Source: Paramecium sonneborni (lineage: Eukaryota > Ciliophora > Oligohymenophorea > Peniculida > Parameciidae). Taken from it: a DNA stretch of 64,000 bases. The stretch's first letter is position 1, and each line of letters opens with the position of its first letter. The stretch is taken from positions 71,407-135,406 of the forward strand of contig CAJJDN010000093.1 in assembly GCA_905182985.1 (NCBI GenBank), in the 5' to 3' direction. This document shows, piece after piece, positions 49,901-64,000 of this stretch. A model generated the notes under the pieces. The model was not told where the DNA came from, ran no database searches, and saw only the letters and a list, made by a program, of their open reading frames with translations. Position numbers and translations under genes: made by a program.

Positions 49901-51548
49901 TGTATTATCCTGGTGTTGATGATAATAATTTCAAACCATTACAAACCAAATAATTAGATAGATCTCCTCTTATCTGTTGGGTTGTGAATATATCAAAATG
50001 GTCAAGAGTAAATTTAACTGATCTACATTAAGTATAATTTCCTATTTTAGGATCTCCAATAGCTTAATAAAAAGTGTCATCAGCTTCTTTTACTATTAAT
50101 TCTTTTCTTCTTTCAAATGGTAGAATTTAACTTACATCTGTCACATAGACTGTTACTTCTAGACTATTGTAAACATTAAATTCATCATAAATTATTAAGA
50201 TATTCTCTCCTTAATCTTAAGCTACCATGGTTTAGGGATTTTAGATTTCAAAAATAGAAGGTGTTGAATATCTTGATGAATATTTGTAATGTCCAGATCC
50301 TCCATTTACAATTAAATTATATTATTCATTAATTGGGAGATGAATGTAAGTTTTAAAAACTGTATATAGTTGAATAGGTTGAACAAAATGAATAATAGCA
50401 TGAGATTCTAATTTACCCCTTTTGAATGTTAATTTCACATTTTATTTTTCAATTGAAGATATAACAGTTTATTCATTCAATATTATATCTTAACAATCAT
50501 AAGAGAATTCATCATTAGTAGAATATATTCTTTAATTTAATTCATCTTTTAAAAAAGCTTAGAATCTATATAATCTTCCTACAATTAAATGTGTAACTTT
50601 TCCTTCCCTTTTTTATTTTCCATCTTCCCAAATATCAATATCAATATATTTAGGATTTACAACATGATATATTGCTTAGATGTAATTATATTTTGAATTT
50701 AATACCATAAGATTTAAATTATTCTCTATAGTCTATGTTTTTAAAACACCACTTTAATCAATAGTTGATACCTTAGAAGATGTACTCCATTAATGAACAT
50801 CACTTGGTAACTATATTCTTGTTTTTCCATCTGCTCTTAGAAGATTGAATTAAATAACAGAATATGTAGGTAAGTAATATACTGGATAATCAGGAGAAAA
50901 TTAAAATTTTTAAATCACCACTAAATCTACACTAGTTTAAATTTAGCTTTCATAATATTTTTTTTCTATCACACTTGTGAAAACTGTTTCTTTTCCTTCC
51001 TTCTTTCCCTTCACCACAATGATATCACTATTAAATTCTAATCTTGCTCTTTTCTCTGATACTTTTAAACCTGATTCTGAAAACTTCACCATTTCCAATT
51101 AGCCCACTCTCCAATCAAATTTAAGTCCTTCTAATGTTGTAAATGTGTTTCCCTTATCATCATATGCTTAAACATGCAATTCTTCTTAAGTATCTAAATC
51201 CAATTATTTTTATTTTGTTATGATGCTCAATTTGTGTATTTCACCTACCACTACTTCTACTATAAATTAAGATGTATCTGAAGACTTAGATTTCACATAT
51301 ATAAATGTTTAACTTGGCATCTTTGTTATAACTCTAACCTTCCCTATTGACTTCGAACATCCTTATTAATCTTGTCCTGTTACTACTATAGCACTATTTG
51401 AAGCACTCCAATCAAAACAACCTCCCTCTGCAGTGATTTCATATTCTACTTCTATGTCAGCCAAAGGTAATAATATGTTTTTGTTGCTGATTTTTGAGCC
51501 ACTAATTGTATTTAAAATTCCTAGCGCCAATATTAAAACAAATTTCAT
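46970..51548 (-). CDS. NUP210: Nuclear pore membrane glycoprotein 210 (gp210/NUP210)-like
   Basis: About 1,517 residues with a single intron at 47008-47032 (25 nt); start at 51548 with a signal peptide (MKFVLILALGILNTISG). The first mature block, KNILLPLADIEVEYEITAEGGCFDWSASN, matches gp210 (LLP..., EGGC-x-W-S), as do the next elements (a QGCSK site; KQLDLDTQEELHVQAYDDKGNTF). The long lumenal part is a string of Ig-like beta domains. A single hydrophobic helix (IIFLAALVFFVLVVM) with a very short cytosolic tail (NYFR) ends the protein. gp210 anchors the nuclear pore complex in the envelope from the lumenal side. Shorter than human NUP210 (about 1,890 residues). Its tail faces IFT56 convergently. 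Confidence 0.9.
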
Positions 51549-51564
51549 TAATTAAATATATTAA

Positions 51565-52296
51565 TCATTTTTTCTAATTCTTTACCTTCTTTGGCTTCTA
51601 ATATTTCTCTTCCATCTATTAAATAAATTAATCAAATGTATTATTTTTTGGTCTTTATCTTATCTATTTTGTCAATTAATCCATATCTATTTATTATGCT
51701 TCTGGGTCTTCTCTTAATGTTTTTATCTTTTTTCTACTACTCCAATATATCTTATAATCTATAATCTTCTTCTATTTTATCATTTCATCATAAAATTCTA
51801 AAAAACGAGGAATGTCTTCATTTTTGCTCAATATTATATTCTCAAGCAAACACTTAACATTACCATTATTTCTATCAAAATATTTACTAAATCTATTTAC
51901 TTATTATAAAATTCAATCAAATCCTTTTCCTCTTCATTACTAAATCTATATTTCACTTCATATTTATCAATATCCTCCTTACTTATTTTAGGATATAAAT
52001 TTCTATAAAATTCATATGCATTTTTAAATTCATCTATTCCCTCTATCATTCCAGTTTCATCATACATTTTTCTCTTTTCTTCATTTGAAAGAATTTAATA
52101 AGCTTCTGATATTTTTTAAAACTTTTCTTTTGCATTCACATCTGATTAATTCTTATCTGGATGTAATTACAAAGCTAATTATCTATATGATTTTTTCTAT
52201 AAATAGAATTAACTTTATTACTATTTCATTCTAAGTTGCTTTAGGTTCTACATTAAGTAATTTATATAGCGTAAATTATTCTTCCCGCTATTACAT
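51565..52296 (-). CDS. J-domain protein, DNAJC9-like
   Basis: 225 residues with two introns (25 and 29 nt). The J domain starts at residue 8 (LYKLLNVEPKATQNEI), continues SYRQLALQLHPDKN with the HPD tripeptide that stimulates Hsp70, and ends FQKISEAYQILSNEEKRKMYDETG. The following region (FYRNLYPKISKEDIDKYEVKYR; EEEKDLIEFY; CLLENIILSKNEDIPRFLEFYD) is the DNAJC9 extension, which in animals is a histone chaperone cooperating with Hsp70. The C-terminus is basic (KYQKPKKVKNQKK), fitting a nuclear protein. It lies only 16 bp upstream of gp210 on the same strand. Confidence 0.87.
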
Positions 52297-52372
52297 TATT
52301 TTAATTTATGAACATAAAATTGTGTTACAATAAATAATAAATTATTATTTTAAAAATAAATTACAAAAAATA

Positions 52373-53478
52373 TCATTCATAAATCATCCTAAAGAGATTT
52401 CCATTATTATCTGAATCGAACAGCAATCTATGAACTATTTCCTTTGATATTTAAACTGCAGTTCTTGTTGGAATTTACTTACTATTTAAAGCACTATTTA
52501 CTCATTATTAATCGAAATTTTATATTAAAATTAGGAAAGGTATTTGTTTAATTAAAACAATGTTCTTAATTTTCTTATTATAAATCTATCATTAATGAAA
52601 ATTGAATACAAATTTTAATATTCCTTTCAATAATTTAATTTAATTAATAAATTGGACATAGTTCTTTTATATTTCTCCTTGTACTTCAAATTATCTTAAA
52701 TAATCAACTAAATCCGAGATTTGTATTTAATCATCACTATTAACTTATAAAGTTTCAAACATAGAAAATATATTAATATTATAAATTAATTTCAATTATT
52801 TTTTATAACTATCAAATACTTACAAGCTTTATAAAAATATATGCTGTTCTAAAGTTGATTAATGAAATAATGATTCTCTTATTAAAATTTAAACCATAAA
52901 GTTGAAAAACAGTATCACCTAATTCATCAATTAGAATTTATTATTTTTAAAGCAAAATACAAATAGTTTAACTAATTCTATTTAAAATTGTGATTAGAAA
53001 ATCTTGTAAGGAATCTTCTCAAATTTTATAGGTTATTTTTTTGTGGAGGTTCAGATTGTTTCTCAGTTTCATTGAAATTCTAAATCGGAGCTTCTTCAAT
53101 TTCTTCATCATCTCAATAAATGATTTCTGAATTGACTTATTTATTTATTTTATTTATTTAATTATTTGTTCCAAAAGCCAATTTAATTTTAAATATTGCC
53201 ATCGTTTATATAGTTTTTAAATCTTCAAATGGAATATCTACATCAAATTTTTTTTTTTGAAGACAGATTGTTTCAAAAGAGAACAAATAACAATCAATCA
53301 ATTTAAATTTAGTATTAGTGGATTCAGTACTTCCAATTACAATCTTGTTATTCCTACCTAAAATATCCTAATTTTTTTAAGTATGTTTTGACTGAAATTC
53401 TATAATCCAAAAATTTACTCCATTTTGTTCAAAGAAATTATTGTAATAGGATATTTTTTAACGAAATTAATAAAACAT
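52373..53478 (-). pseudogene. Disrupted gene with an EF-hand-like segment, family unknown
   Basis: From an ATG at 53478 the frame gives a plausible folded segment (FWIIEFQSKHTQKNQDILGRN; KFDVDIPFEDLKTI) up to an in-frame TGA at 53113-53115. The same frame then continues with DDEEIEEAPIQNF, after which a +1 shift gives DSLQDFLITILNRISQTI and LIDELGDTVFQLYG. Further pieces include FETLQVNSDDQIQISDLVDYL and, at the end, a good EF-hand loop (DSDNNGNLF) before TGA 52373-52375. Some breaks can be ordinary introns; the TGA and one frameshift cannot. Either a decaying gene, or a short gene ending at 53113 followed by relics. Confidence 0.5.
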
Positions 53479-54109
53479 TTAGATTTATTAGAATTAATAG
53501 TGGTTTAATATATTACTTACTTTCCATATGGAAGAAGTTAGAAATTAACAATTTGTAAACTATTTTAATAAAATATATGTCAAATTTTTTATCCGAATAA
53601 TATAAAAATGATTTTAATCTTTTTTTAGGTTTTAGAAAAGTCTGATTTTTTTTCCTTTAGAAATGAAAATTTAAATTTATGATGCTAAATTTGCTAAAGG
53701 GTTTCAAAAATTATTTAGAAAATTAAGTTGAATGTCGAATAAAATTTTAGAAAAAACATTAAAAGTCCTTTCTATCTAATTCAAATAAAACAAGCAATGA
53801 ATATAGAAGTAATTGGAATAATGTAAAGAAAAGAATTAATAAAATTGAAATATGGATGAAAAATTGAGAGAATAGATTAATTATAGTTATTTTTATTAAA
53901 AATTATAAAAGTAAAACAATAAAAAAAATGCTTTTTATTATTGAGAATGTTTCAAAAGATATGATTTATAGTTTATTATATGATTTAAAATAGATTAGAG
54001 TATTTTAAATTAGATATCTGTGAGATGATTATAAATTACTAAAAATATATTTGTATATTGATAAACTGATTTTATATTTTATATATAAATAATTCAAATT
54101 TTCAAAGGG
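53479..54109. other. Divergent intergenic region upstream of kinesin-13
   Basis: About 630 AT-rich bases with no open frame that looks coding. The kinesin promoter should lie here. Confidence 0.4.
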
Positions 54110-56496
<2,387 letters not shown>

Positions 56497-56575
56497 ACAT
56501 AATACATTTATTATATAAAATCTCAAACATACTGGTGTTGGCTAATTAAATTAATTTTTTTTTAGAATTCAAAAG

Positions 56576-58720
56576 ATGGAGGAGAAAAAGGTTTCAGTAG
56601 ATAAATAGGCTTAAAAGAAGCCAGGTAAATAGGTTGTATAGTTGGTAATGATGGAGATAAATCTTATATATAGTCTGAATAAGATCTTGAGTTGAAAAAC
56701 AGGTTGGAATAATATGTGGAGGAGATCATTTAAAATAATCATGAGAGTTTGGAGAAATTGAAGACAGAGGTACGTACAGCAACAACTTCAATGACTTCTG
56801 TGCCAAAGCCATTTAAATTCTTGAAAGAATCATTTGGAAGATTGGTTGAGTTTTACAATGGATTAGAGACATCAAGATTTAAAGTAAGAATGCAATATGT
56901 AAAAAAAATAGAAACAATTGGCAGATTTTTTATCTGTGTTGGCTATGACTTATGGAGGAGATAGAGATTCATTACTTTATTTATAGGAAGGTACATTAGA
57001 GGAATTTAAATTTTGGGGACATGAATATCTAAGTCATTTGGCTGCAAATATTGGATCAGAATTTTAGATAAGATTATAAAAATAGGAGGGAGCAGATGAT
57101 TTATTGTTTTTGGTAGATGAGATAGTTCCATATTTTATGGATCATAATTCTGAACATGATGCAATAGATTTATTAAGTGAGGTTGATTAGTTATAAAAGT
57201 TAGAATAAGTAATAATATAAATTAAATATAATTAGTATGTAAATCAAGCAAATATATAGAGAATATTAGTATATTTATTGAATATAGTTCCATTTTGTTC
57301 AGATTAGGATGAATTAGATGTATTGCTTTAGACAGCTTATAATGTTTGTTTAAAAGTTAAAGAATATACAAATGCTTTGAGAATTGCATTACGTATTGAT
57401 AAACCAGGAAAGGTTGAGTAAGTATTATAAGAATGCGAAGATGCAACAATAAAGAAGCAATTAGCATTTTAATTGGCTAGACATAGATATTAAATAGATG
57501 AGGAAATAATTAATGAGGAGACTTTAAAAAAGATAGCAGCAAATTAATATTTGAGTTAATTTTACATAAATTTGGCAAAAGATTTAGAAGTATTGGAACC
57601 AAAGACACCAGATTAAGTTTATAAAGCTCATTTGGAAGAAAAGAATAGAGAAGCAAATTTTGAATAGATTTAGAAAAATTTAGCAGCTACATATTGTAAT
57701 GGATTTGTAAATGCAGGATTTAAGAAAGATGCATTAATGAGTAATAAAGAGAATTCATGGTTGAGTAATGTTAAAAATGATCATACAACAATAGCAGCAG
57801 TAGCTAGTATAGGATTAATAAATTTATGGAATATTGATAATGGTACAGAATAAATATCTTAATATTTTGATTTAAGTGATATGTATACAAAAGCAGGAGC
57901 TTGTATAGGATTAGGATTATTTTGTAGTGGAATAGTAGATGAGAATTAACCAGCATAAGCTATGTTATTATAATAATTGGAGGATCCTGAAATTTAAGTA
58001 AAGATTGGTGCTGTAATGGGTTTGGGATTAGCATATGCAGGATCAGCACGAGTTGAATTATAAGATTAATTGATAAGTGTATTGATTGAATCAGTTAGTG
58101 TTGAATTATCAGCAATGGCTGCATTATCTTTAGGTCTCATATTTGTAGGAAAATGTAATGATGAAGTAGCAAATGCTATTGTCCAAATTCTAATGGATAG
58201 ACCAGATACATAATTTGATATGTCAATTTCAAGATATTATGCAGTTGGATTAGGTTTACTCTATCTTGGATAAGCAGAAGCAGCTAGTGTTATCATTGAA
58301 TCACTTGCTCTTATTAATCATAAGATTGGTAAATATGCTAAAGTTACTATTACTTCACTGGCATATGCATCTACTGGAAATGTCCTTAAAGTTTAAGAAT
58401 TATTAGGATATTGTTCAGAAGTAACATCTGATGATAAAGGTACAAAAATAGATAAGAATTATGAACTTTAATAAGTAGCTATTCTAGGAATTGCTTTAAT
58501 TGCTAGTAGTGAAGATATTGGCAGTGAAATGGTTTATAGAATCTTTTAACATATTTTATAATTCTCAGATGTGGAAGTAAAAAGAGCTATCCCATTAGCT
58601 GTAGCTTTAATTAATGTAATCTTATATTTAATTATTTATTTAGATATCTAATCCTAAAATATAACCAATGGATTTATTACTTAAACTAGCCCATGATAGA
58701 GATTAAGAATTATCTTATCG
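56576..58720 (+). CDS. RPN1: 26S proteasome regulatory subunit RPN1 (PSMD2), 3' end lost at gap
   Basis: Start at 56576 (MEEKKVSVDKQAQKK), introns 56645-56673, 56884-56911 and 58616-58643. The conserved N-terminal region reads SMTSVPKPFKFLKESFG and TYGGDRDSLLYLQEGT. It is followed by the proteasome/cyclosome repeat toroid (AAVASIGLINLWN; GACIGLGLFCSG; VKIGAVMGLGLAYAG; RYYAVGLGLLYLG; KRAIPLAVALINV). RPN1 is the largest non-ATPase base subunit of the 19S particle; it docks ubiquitin receptors, shuttle factors and a deubiquitinase. The gene runs into the N gap after HDRDQELSYR; the missing end corresponds to 59895-60548 of the second copy. Same strand as kinesin-13, 79 bp downstream. Confidence 0.93.
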
Positions 58721-58781
58721 NNNNNNNNNNNNNNNNNNNNNNNNNNNNNNNNNNNNNNNNNNNNNNNNNNNNNNNNNNNNN
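58721..58781. other. Assembly gap of 61 N
   Basis: Run of N inside the RPN1 region. Sequence after the gap starts again at a position equivalent to 57608, so the gap does not simply bridge missing bases. Confidence 0.95.
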
Positions 58782-60548
58782 CCAGATTAAGTTTATAAAG
58801 CTCATTTGGAAGAAAAGAATAGAGAAGCAAATTTTGAATAGATTTAGAAAAATTTAGCAGCTACATATTGTAATGGATTTGTAAATGCAGGATTTAAGAA
58901 AGATGCATTAATGAGTAATAAAGAGAATTCATGGTTGAGTAATGTTAAAAATGATCATACAACAATAGCAGCAGTAGCTAGTATAGGATTAATAAATTTA
59001 TGGAATATTGATAATGGTACAGAATAAATATCTTAATATTTTGATTTAAGTGATATGTATACAAAAGCAGGAGCTTGTATAGGATTAGGATTATTTTGTA
59101 GTGGAATAGTAGATGAGAATTAACCAGCATAAGCTATGTTATTATAATAATTGGAGGATCCTGAAATTTAAGTAAAGATTGGTGCTGTAATGGGTTTGGG
59201 ATTAGCATATGCAGGATCAGCAAGAGTTGAATTATAAGATTAATTGATAAGTGTATTGATTGAATCAGTTAGTGTTGAATTATCAGCAATGGCTGCATTA
59301 GCTTTAGGTCTCATATTTGTAGGAAAATGTAATGATGAAGTAGCAAATGCTATTGTCCAAATTCTAATGGATAGACCAGATACATAATTTGATATGTCAA
59401 TTTCAAGATATTATGCAGTTGGATTAGGTTTACTCTATCTTGGATAAGCAGAAGCAGCTAGTGTTATCATTGAATCACTTGCTCTTATTAATCATAAGAT
59501 TGGTAAATATGCTAAAGTTACTATTACTTCACTGGCATATGCATCTACTGGAAATGTCCTTAAAGTTTAAGAATTATTAGGATATTGTTCAGAAGTAACA
59601 TCTGATGATAAAGGTACAAAAATAGATAAGAATTATGAACTTTAATAAGTAGCTATTCTAGGAATTGCTTTGATTGCTAGTAGTGAAGATATTGGTAGCG
59701 AAATGGTTTATAGAATCTTTTAACATATTTTATAATTCTCAGATGTGGAAGTAAAGAGAGCTATCCCATTAGCTGTAGCTTTAATTAATGTAATCTTATA
59801 TTTAATTATTTATTTAGATATCTAATCCTAAAATATAACCAATGGATTTATTACTTAAACTAGCCCATGATAGAGATTAAGAATTATCTTATCGCGCTAC
59901 TTTATCAATGGGATTATTGGGAGCTGGAACCAACAATTCTAGAATTGCTGATAAATTAAGAGGATTAGCTGTTTATTTTATGAATGATTCTAATGGTTTA
60001 TTCTTAGTAAGAATTGCTCAAGGTTTATTACATATGGGAAAAGGATTGTTAACTCTTTAACCTTATTATTCTGATAAGTTTTTAATTAATAAGGTGGCTA
60101 TTGCTGGAATCATTTCATTTTTACATGGATGTTTAGATATCAAAAATCTAATACTTGATAAGAATCATACATTACTCTATTATCTAGGTATTGCTATGTA
60201 TCCAAGAATGTTTTTCACAGTAAATCATTTTATTTATTTAGTTAAATGATAATCTTGAAAATCTACCTGTCTAAGTCAGAGTTGGATAAGCTGTTGATGC
60301 TGTTGGATAAGCTGGTAAACCAAAAAGAATCACTGGATTTTAAACTCATACTAGTCCTGTGATCGTTAGTGCAGGAGAAAGGTATCATAAATCTTTTTTT
60401 AATTTTTTATAGGGCTGAATTAGCCAACGATGAATTTATGCCTGTTTAAGATATGATTTTAGAAAACTTTGTTATCTTAAAGAAGAATCCAGATTATAAA
60501 CCTGAGATTGAATAACCATAGCGTAAAAAGACTAGTTTTAGCATGTGA
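58782..60548 (+). CDS. RPN1: 26S proteasome subunit RPN1, near-identical second copy, 5' end lost at gap
   Basis: The block 58782-59894 repeats 57608-58720 with about six base differences, of which five are silent and one changes Ser to Ala (AALSLGL to AALALGL). It then continues to the true C-terminus: RATLSMGLLGAGTNNSRIAD, LRGLAVYF, FVILKKNPDYKPEIE and a basic end, stop at 60546-60548. Introns at 59790-59817, 60220-60241 and 60382-60412. Mostly silent differences argue for an allele or a recent whole-genome-duplication copy under selection, not sequencing noise. Together the two fragments cover a complete RPN1. Confidence 0.92.
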
Positions 60549-60636
60549 TTATATATAATAGTATGCCAATATGTAACTTTTATTATTTCAACTATTTTAT
60601 CTATAAATAGTAATTTAACTTTATTATCACCAAAAA

Positions 60637-61653
60637 TCATTATTTACTTATTAAAACATCTTCATCTTTGTCTGCTGATTCCTTATTTTAGAAATCACTC
60701 CCATTATATTCCCTAATTTTACTTAGTGTATTTTCAATGGCTCTTCTCTAATCAATCTCTCTCTTCTCAACATCATCTCTAATTTTGTTGAAATCACATT
60801 TCCTTACTTTTACTAACCTAATTTTATCAACTACTTTGGTACTTTTCTACCAGAATCAATTGATTATTATGATATACTTCTTAACTTTGATATTTTCTAC
60901 ATAAACTCATCAATCGATTTCTTTTAATTCAAATTATCTTTTAATCTATTCTTTATTCCTGACATTATTGCAACATTTTTATCAAATTAATTTCTTCTTA
61001 TTGATTCATTTAACTATTCCATCGAATTCACATCTATTGAAGCCTATTATTATTTCTAAAATAATTCTGCAACACTTTAATGATTTGAAATCACCAATTC
61101 TAAATTTATTAATTAGGTGTTTACTTTTCAATATAATCTTTTATGGACTAGAAGAATTACAAATAGAATTTTAATTTACTTATTAATTACTTTTTAGGTT
61201 ATTCCTTTCTGTAATCGATTTTATTCCTTTAATTGTTAATCTAATATTTTTTTATTTCTCACATTCCAATGTATCATCTAGTTCAAAAGTCTTATCTCGA
61301 TTAGATGTTACAAAAGGTTAGCTACTAGTATGAATTTTGTTTTTATTTCTTTTATCCAATAATGCTATGATTTCATCAACATTTCCAGGATCAGTACAAT
61401 CTATAGATTTATCTTTTAGATTAATTTTTGCAATTTCTTATTAAAGTTTCTTGATATTCATTGCAACAGCATTCAAATACAAAAAATAATCTTACTAACT
61501 ATTATTTGAGGTCATATATTCTAAATAATTCATTCTTTATAATGCTCTTTGAGTCAATCCCAATTTCTTCATTGCTATTTAAGTTATTGGAGAACTGTAA
61601 TCTATTCTTTGATCAAGAATTTGTTTCATCTAAAGCATTGGAATTTTACTCAT
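60637..61653 (-). CDS. Hypothetical coiled-coil protein
   Basis: 320 residues after removing introns 61100-61124 and 60779-60807, which give one frame from ATG 61653 to TGA 60637. The N-terminus has a conserved-looking block (MKKLGLTQRALQRMNYLEY) followed by a charged helical stretch with NIKKLQQEIAKINL. The middle is Ser/Asn-rich; the last 100 residues are highly charged and helical (DDVEKREIDQRRAIENTLSKIREYN), ending ISKQ. No family recognised. It is tail to tail with RPN1 and lies in a block of minus-strand genes with RP2; a ciliary role would be guesswork. Confidence 0.7.
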
Positions 61654-61722
61654 TTATTATAAAATATTAAACTAAAAGTAATTATTTTAATTATATTATC
61701 AACTTTCTTTTATTTATTTTAT

Positions 61723-62873
61723 TCATTATTGTCCTGCTCTTTCATCTTTTTAATTTGCAAATAATAATGCTATTAATTCTTCAATAGCTTTTGAATTTTA
61801 AACAATTAAGCATACTTTTTTTAAATCACATTTCAATTTCATATCTAAAACTGAATATAAATAAGATAATAATTTAATATCTTGATTATCAGTCCGAATA
61901 TGCAATGAAAATGTTGGTTGTAATCTATTTTTAATAACAACCTGATTTATAAGTTTAGCTGCTTTGTCTGCTGGTAAATGAGTTTCTACAGCAGAAATAA
62001 AGGCCAATTATCAGCAAATAAAGGTTGAAATTTTGATTTGACTAAATAACAATATAGTTATTCTGGTGCTTCTATTTCAACTTAATTATTAATTTAACTA
62101 TGTTCTTCTGCAAAGATTTCTTATGGAATTTCTTTAAGTAAAGGTAAAAAAGTAGAACTAAAAACATCTACATTCAGATGTGATGATTCTTCAGGATAAA
62201 AAATCAATAATACTTCTTCATGAAAAGGTTTCTTTCTTATTCACTTGTAAAAGGAATAACTTAATATATTTTCACTTTTACATTCATCTGTCCAAGTAAA
62301 ATTAGGTAAAGAAAGTACTTCATTTAGAGGTTTTAACATATCTTCATAACAAGTATCTTCTAAAACCATAAAAAAATGAGTAATTTCAGCTTATTTTTCA
62401 GGGTCAAAGTCATGTAAATCACCCCAAGTATTATTCCAGATATTGAGTTTAGCCTTTTGTAAATGTTATTTTAATTATGGATAATAACCACGAAAACAAC
62501 CAAATCCCATTCTTAAAGATAATTCCATTATTGGTTAACTTTAAGTAAAGAGTTATGTTTAAATATCTTCACATTTCTTAGATCGAAATTATCCACAAGC
62601 AGTAATTACTTTACATCTTTTACATCCTCTTATAAACATACTAGATTCAACAGCAGCAAAAAACATTTAGCAATCAAAACAATCATCTATAAGAATTTAT
62701 GCTGAATAGTCCATTATGAAGATCTTACAACGAACACAATTTTTAAGTACAAAGGCTTCTCCATCAACTTCACCTGGTTTCTTTATTAATAATTCATCTT
62801 ATTTATCATAGAATCTATATTTAGAAGGATCCTTTTCGCTTAATTCCTATGACTTTGGTTTATCTTTTGACAT
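61723..62873 (-). CDS. RP2: RP2 (XRP2) homologue with in-frame TGA and frameshift
   Basis: The TBCC/CARP beta-helix domain is unmistakable: DELLIKKPGEVDGEAFVLKN, CVRCKIFIMDYSAQILIDDC, FDCQMFFAAVESSMFIRGC, FRSKKC, QPIMELSLRMGFGCF, YPQLKQHLQKAKLNIWNNTW. RP2 is the GTPase-activating protein for ARL3, releasing lipidated cargo into cilia; the arginine finger region (FIRGCKRCK) is present. A ferredoxin-like C-terminal part follows (HLPADKAAKLINQVVIKNR). A TGA at 62241-62243 interrupts one frame that continues on both sides (YSFYK / IRKKPFHEE). A frameshift near 62003-62015 is also required (FADNW / AFISAVE). Decaying copy, or two base errors. Confidence 0.85.
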
Positions 62874-62947
62874 TTGAAGAAGAAAAGCAGAGTATCAATA
62901 AAAATAAAAATAAAAATAACAAAATTATCAAAAGAAAATAATAATAA

Positions 62948-63929
62948 TCATTAATTAGGAAGTGATTCAATTTCTTCTTGGAGTATGTTTTAAACACATT
63001 TTGGATATTCATAATTTTTATATCCTCTAAACAAAGGAGTGTATTCTTTCTAAATAATTGAGATAAGTCAAATTATAATACCAAATAAGCTAATATATTT
63101 TTTGCCATCTAATCTTTTTTAATTGTAAAAGATGGAATAATCAATTCTGGCATAATAGGTACATTTTCTCTATTATAAACCCTTAATCTATGTTCTTCAG
63201 GATCAATCCTTCCATGACCTTTTGTAATTTTATTCCTTGCTGTAATGTTCAATAGAGGAGGCTTCTTTTATAATTTCTTTAAATAGCCTTAATATATAAT
63301 TTACTGCAAAGAATGCTGGATTCTATCTTTTCTCATACATTCTTTATAAAGTATGATCATATATCTTTTCTCTCTTTTTTACTGCCTCTTAGTATGTACA
63401 TTTATCGTTATCATCTCGATTTACTATAATTTCTTATTATTTCTGTTCCTAAATCATAGATTCCATCTCTTCTTATTAAGTTTCATCTAACATTTCAATT
63501 TAAGGATTTGTCATAAAATCCAAGGCTCTCTTTTGATCATCCTCATTTTCTATTTATTATTATTGTGCTCTCAGTTTTTCCAGTCTCTCTCTCTCCATTA
63601 GCATCTTATATGCTTTAATCTTTTTATCTATTTATTTAATAGCTTCAGGAATTGGAGTAGGTTTTGGAACATACTAATATAATTCTTTCATTTATTTATA
63701 CTGGTTAAACATATTAAATTGATGGCTATGGAAGCATTATCATCTCTTAATTAGTTTTTGGTTTACGACTTGGCTTAATAGATATTAATAATTACAAAAA
63801 CCGTTATGCATTTCTCATCTATGAAGGATGTGCTGAATCCTCCTTGTCATTTAAAAACCTTGCTTTTTATCCTTAAGATTTTGCCTTATGCTCTACAAAC
63901 TATTTGTAAGCAATTTACTTTTCTGACAT
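62948..63929 (-). CDS. Hypothetical coiled-coil protein
   Basis: 297 residues with three introns (63674-63701 plus 28- and 32-nt ones near 63,290 and 63,070); total length is consistent in frame from ATG 63929 to TGA 62948. It is charged and helical throughout (AIKQIDKKIKAYKMLMERERLEKLRAQ), then has a basic, proline-containing part (KPPLLNITARNKITKGHGRIDPEEHRLRVYN) and ends EEIESLPNQ. No known domain, signal or membrane segment. An internal ATG at 63712 gives a shorter alternative, but splicing the 28-nt intron at 63674-63701 extends the protein upstream cleanly. Head of a minus-strand run with RP2. Confidence 0.65.
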
Positions 63930-64000
63930 TTCTAATTTATAATATATATTATTCTTATTTAACAATTTAATATAAAATTAATAAAATCACAATAATAAAA

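Overview
The window reads as macronuclear DNA of a ciliate, most likely a Paramecium species. It is extremely AT-rich. Conserved genes are open only when TAA and TAG are read as glutamine and TGA is the sole stop. Genes are interrupted by tiny GT...AG introns, mostly 22-33 nt (extremes about 19-43). Genes lie on both strands with short spacers. All models below were spliced by eye on this basis, and most were checked for consistent frame (exon total divisible by three).

Layout. 1-9.1 kb: one giant minus-strand surface protein (lectin-like, cysteine-rich, beta-helix-like and multi-pass regions). 10.8-16.8 kb: a small membrane protein, a lysosomal alpha-mannosidase (with an assembly-duplicated 5' end) and a LITAF-type zinc-ribbon protein. 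17.1-20.4 kb: the ciliary WD40 protein CFAP52 followed by a 5'-truncated close paralogue. 20.5-29.6 kb: a multi-pass protein, a nucleoside hydrolase, a PAP2/glucose-6-phosphatase-like enzyme, a broken copine gene and an unrecognised gene. 29.7-32.2 kb: a duplicated stretch holding a degenerate gene. 32.2-44.3 kb: succinyl-CoA ligase beta, a Nudix protein, CK1-like kinase, B-box/WD40 protein, SEC14-type protein, Cid1-like nucleotidyltransferase and three very small proteins starting Met-Gly-Cys. 45-53.5 kb: IFT56, a gp210-type nucleoporin, a DNAJC9-like protein and a damaged EF-hand-like gene. 54.1-60.5 kb: kinesin-13 and two partial, nearly identical copies of the proteasome subunit RPN1 on either side of an N gap. 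60.6-64 kb: two coiled-coil proteins of unknown function and RP2.

Themes. Several genes serve cilia and microtubules (CFAP52, IFT56, RP2, kinesin-13). Others are housekeeping (RPN1, succinyl-CoA ligase, gp210, DNAJC9) or lysosomal/membrane (mannosidase, LITAF, phosphatase). Four well-recognised or clearly protein-like genes contain an in-frame TGA, some with frameshifts, which suggests decaying duplicates or base-call errors. Four joins marked by N are followed by sequence already present just upstream: two repeats look exact (unmerged contig ends) and two carry mostly silent differences (paralogues or alleles). The least described item is the set of tiny Met-Gly-Cys proteins, which look like lipid-anchored peptides sharing a short basic motif. 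No tRNA, rRNA, CRISPR, transposon or telomere repeat was recognised.
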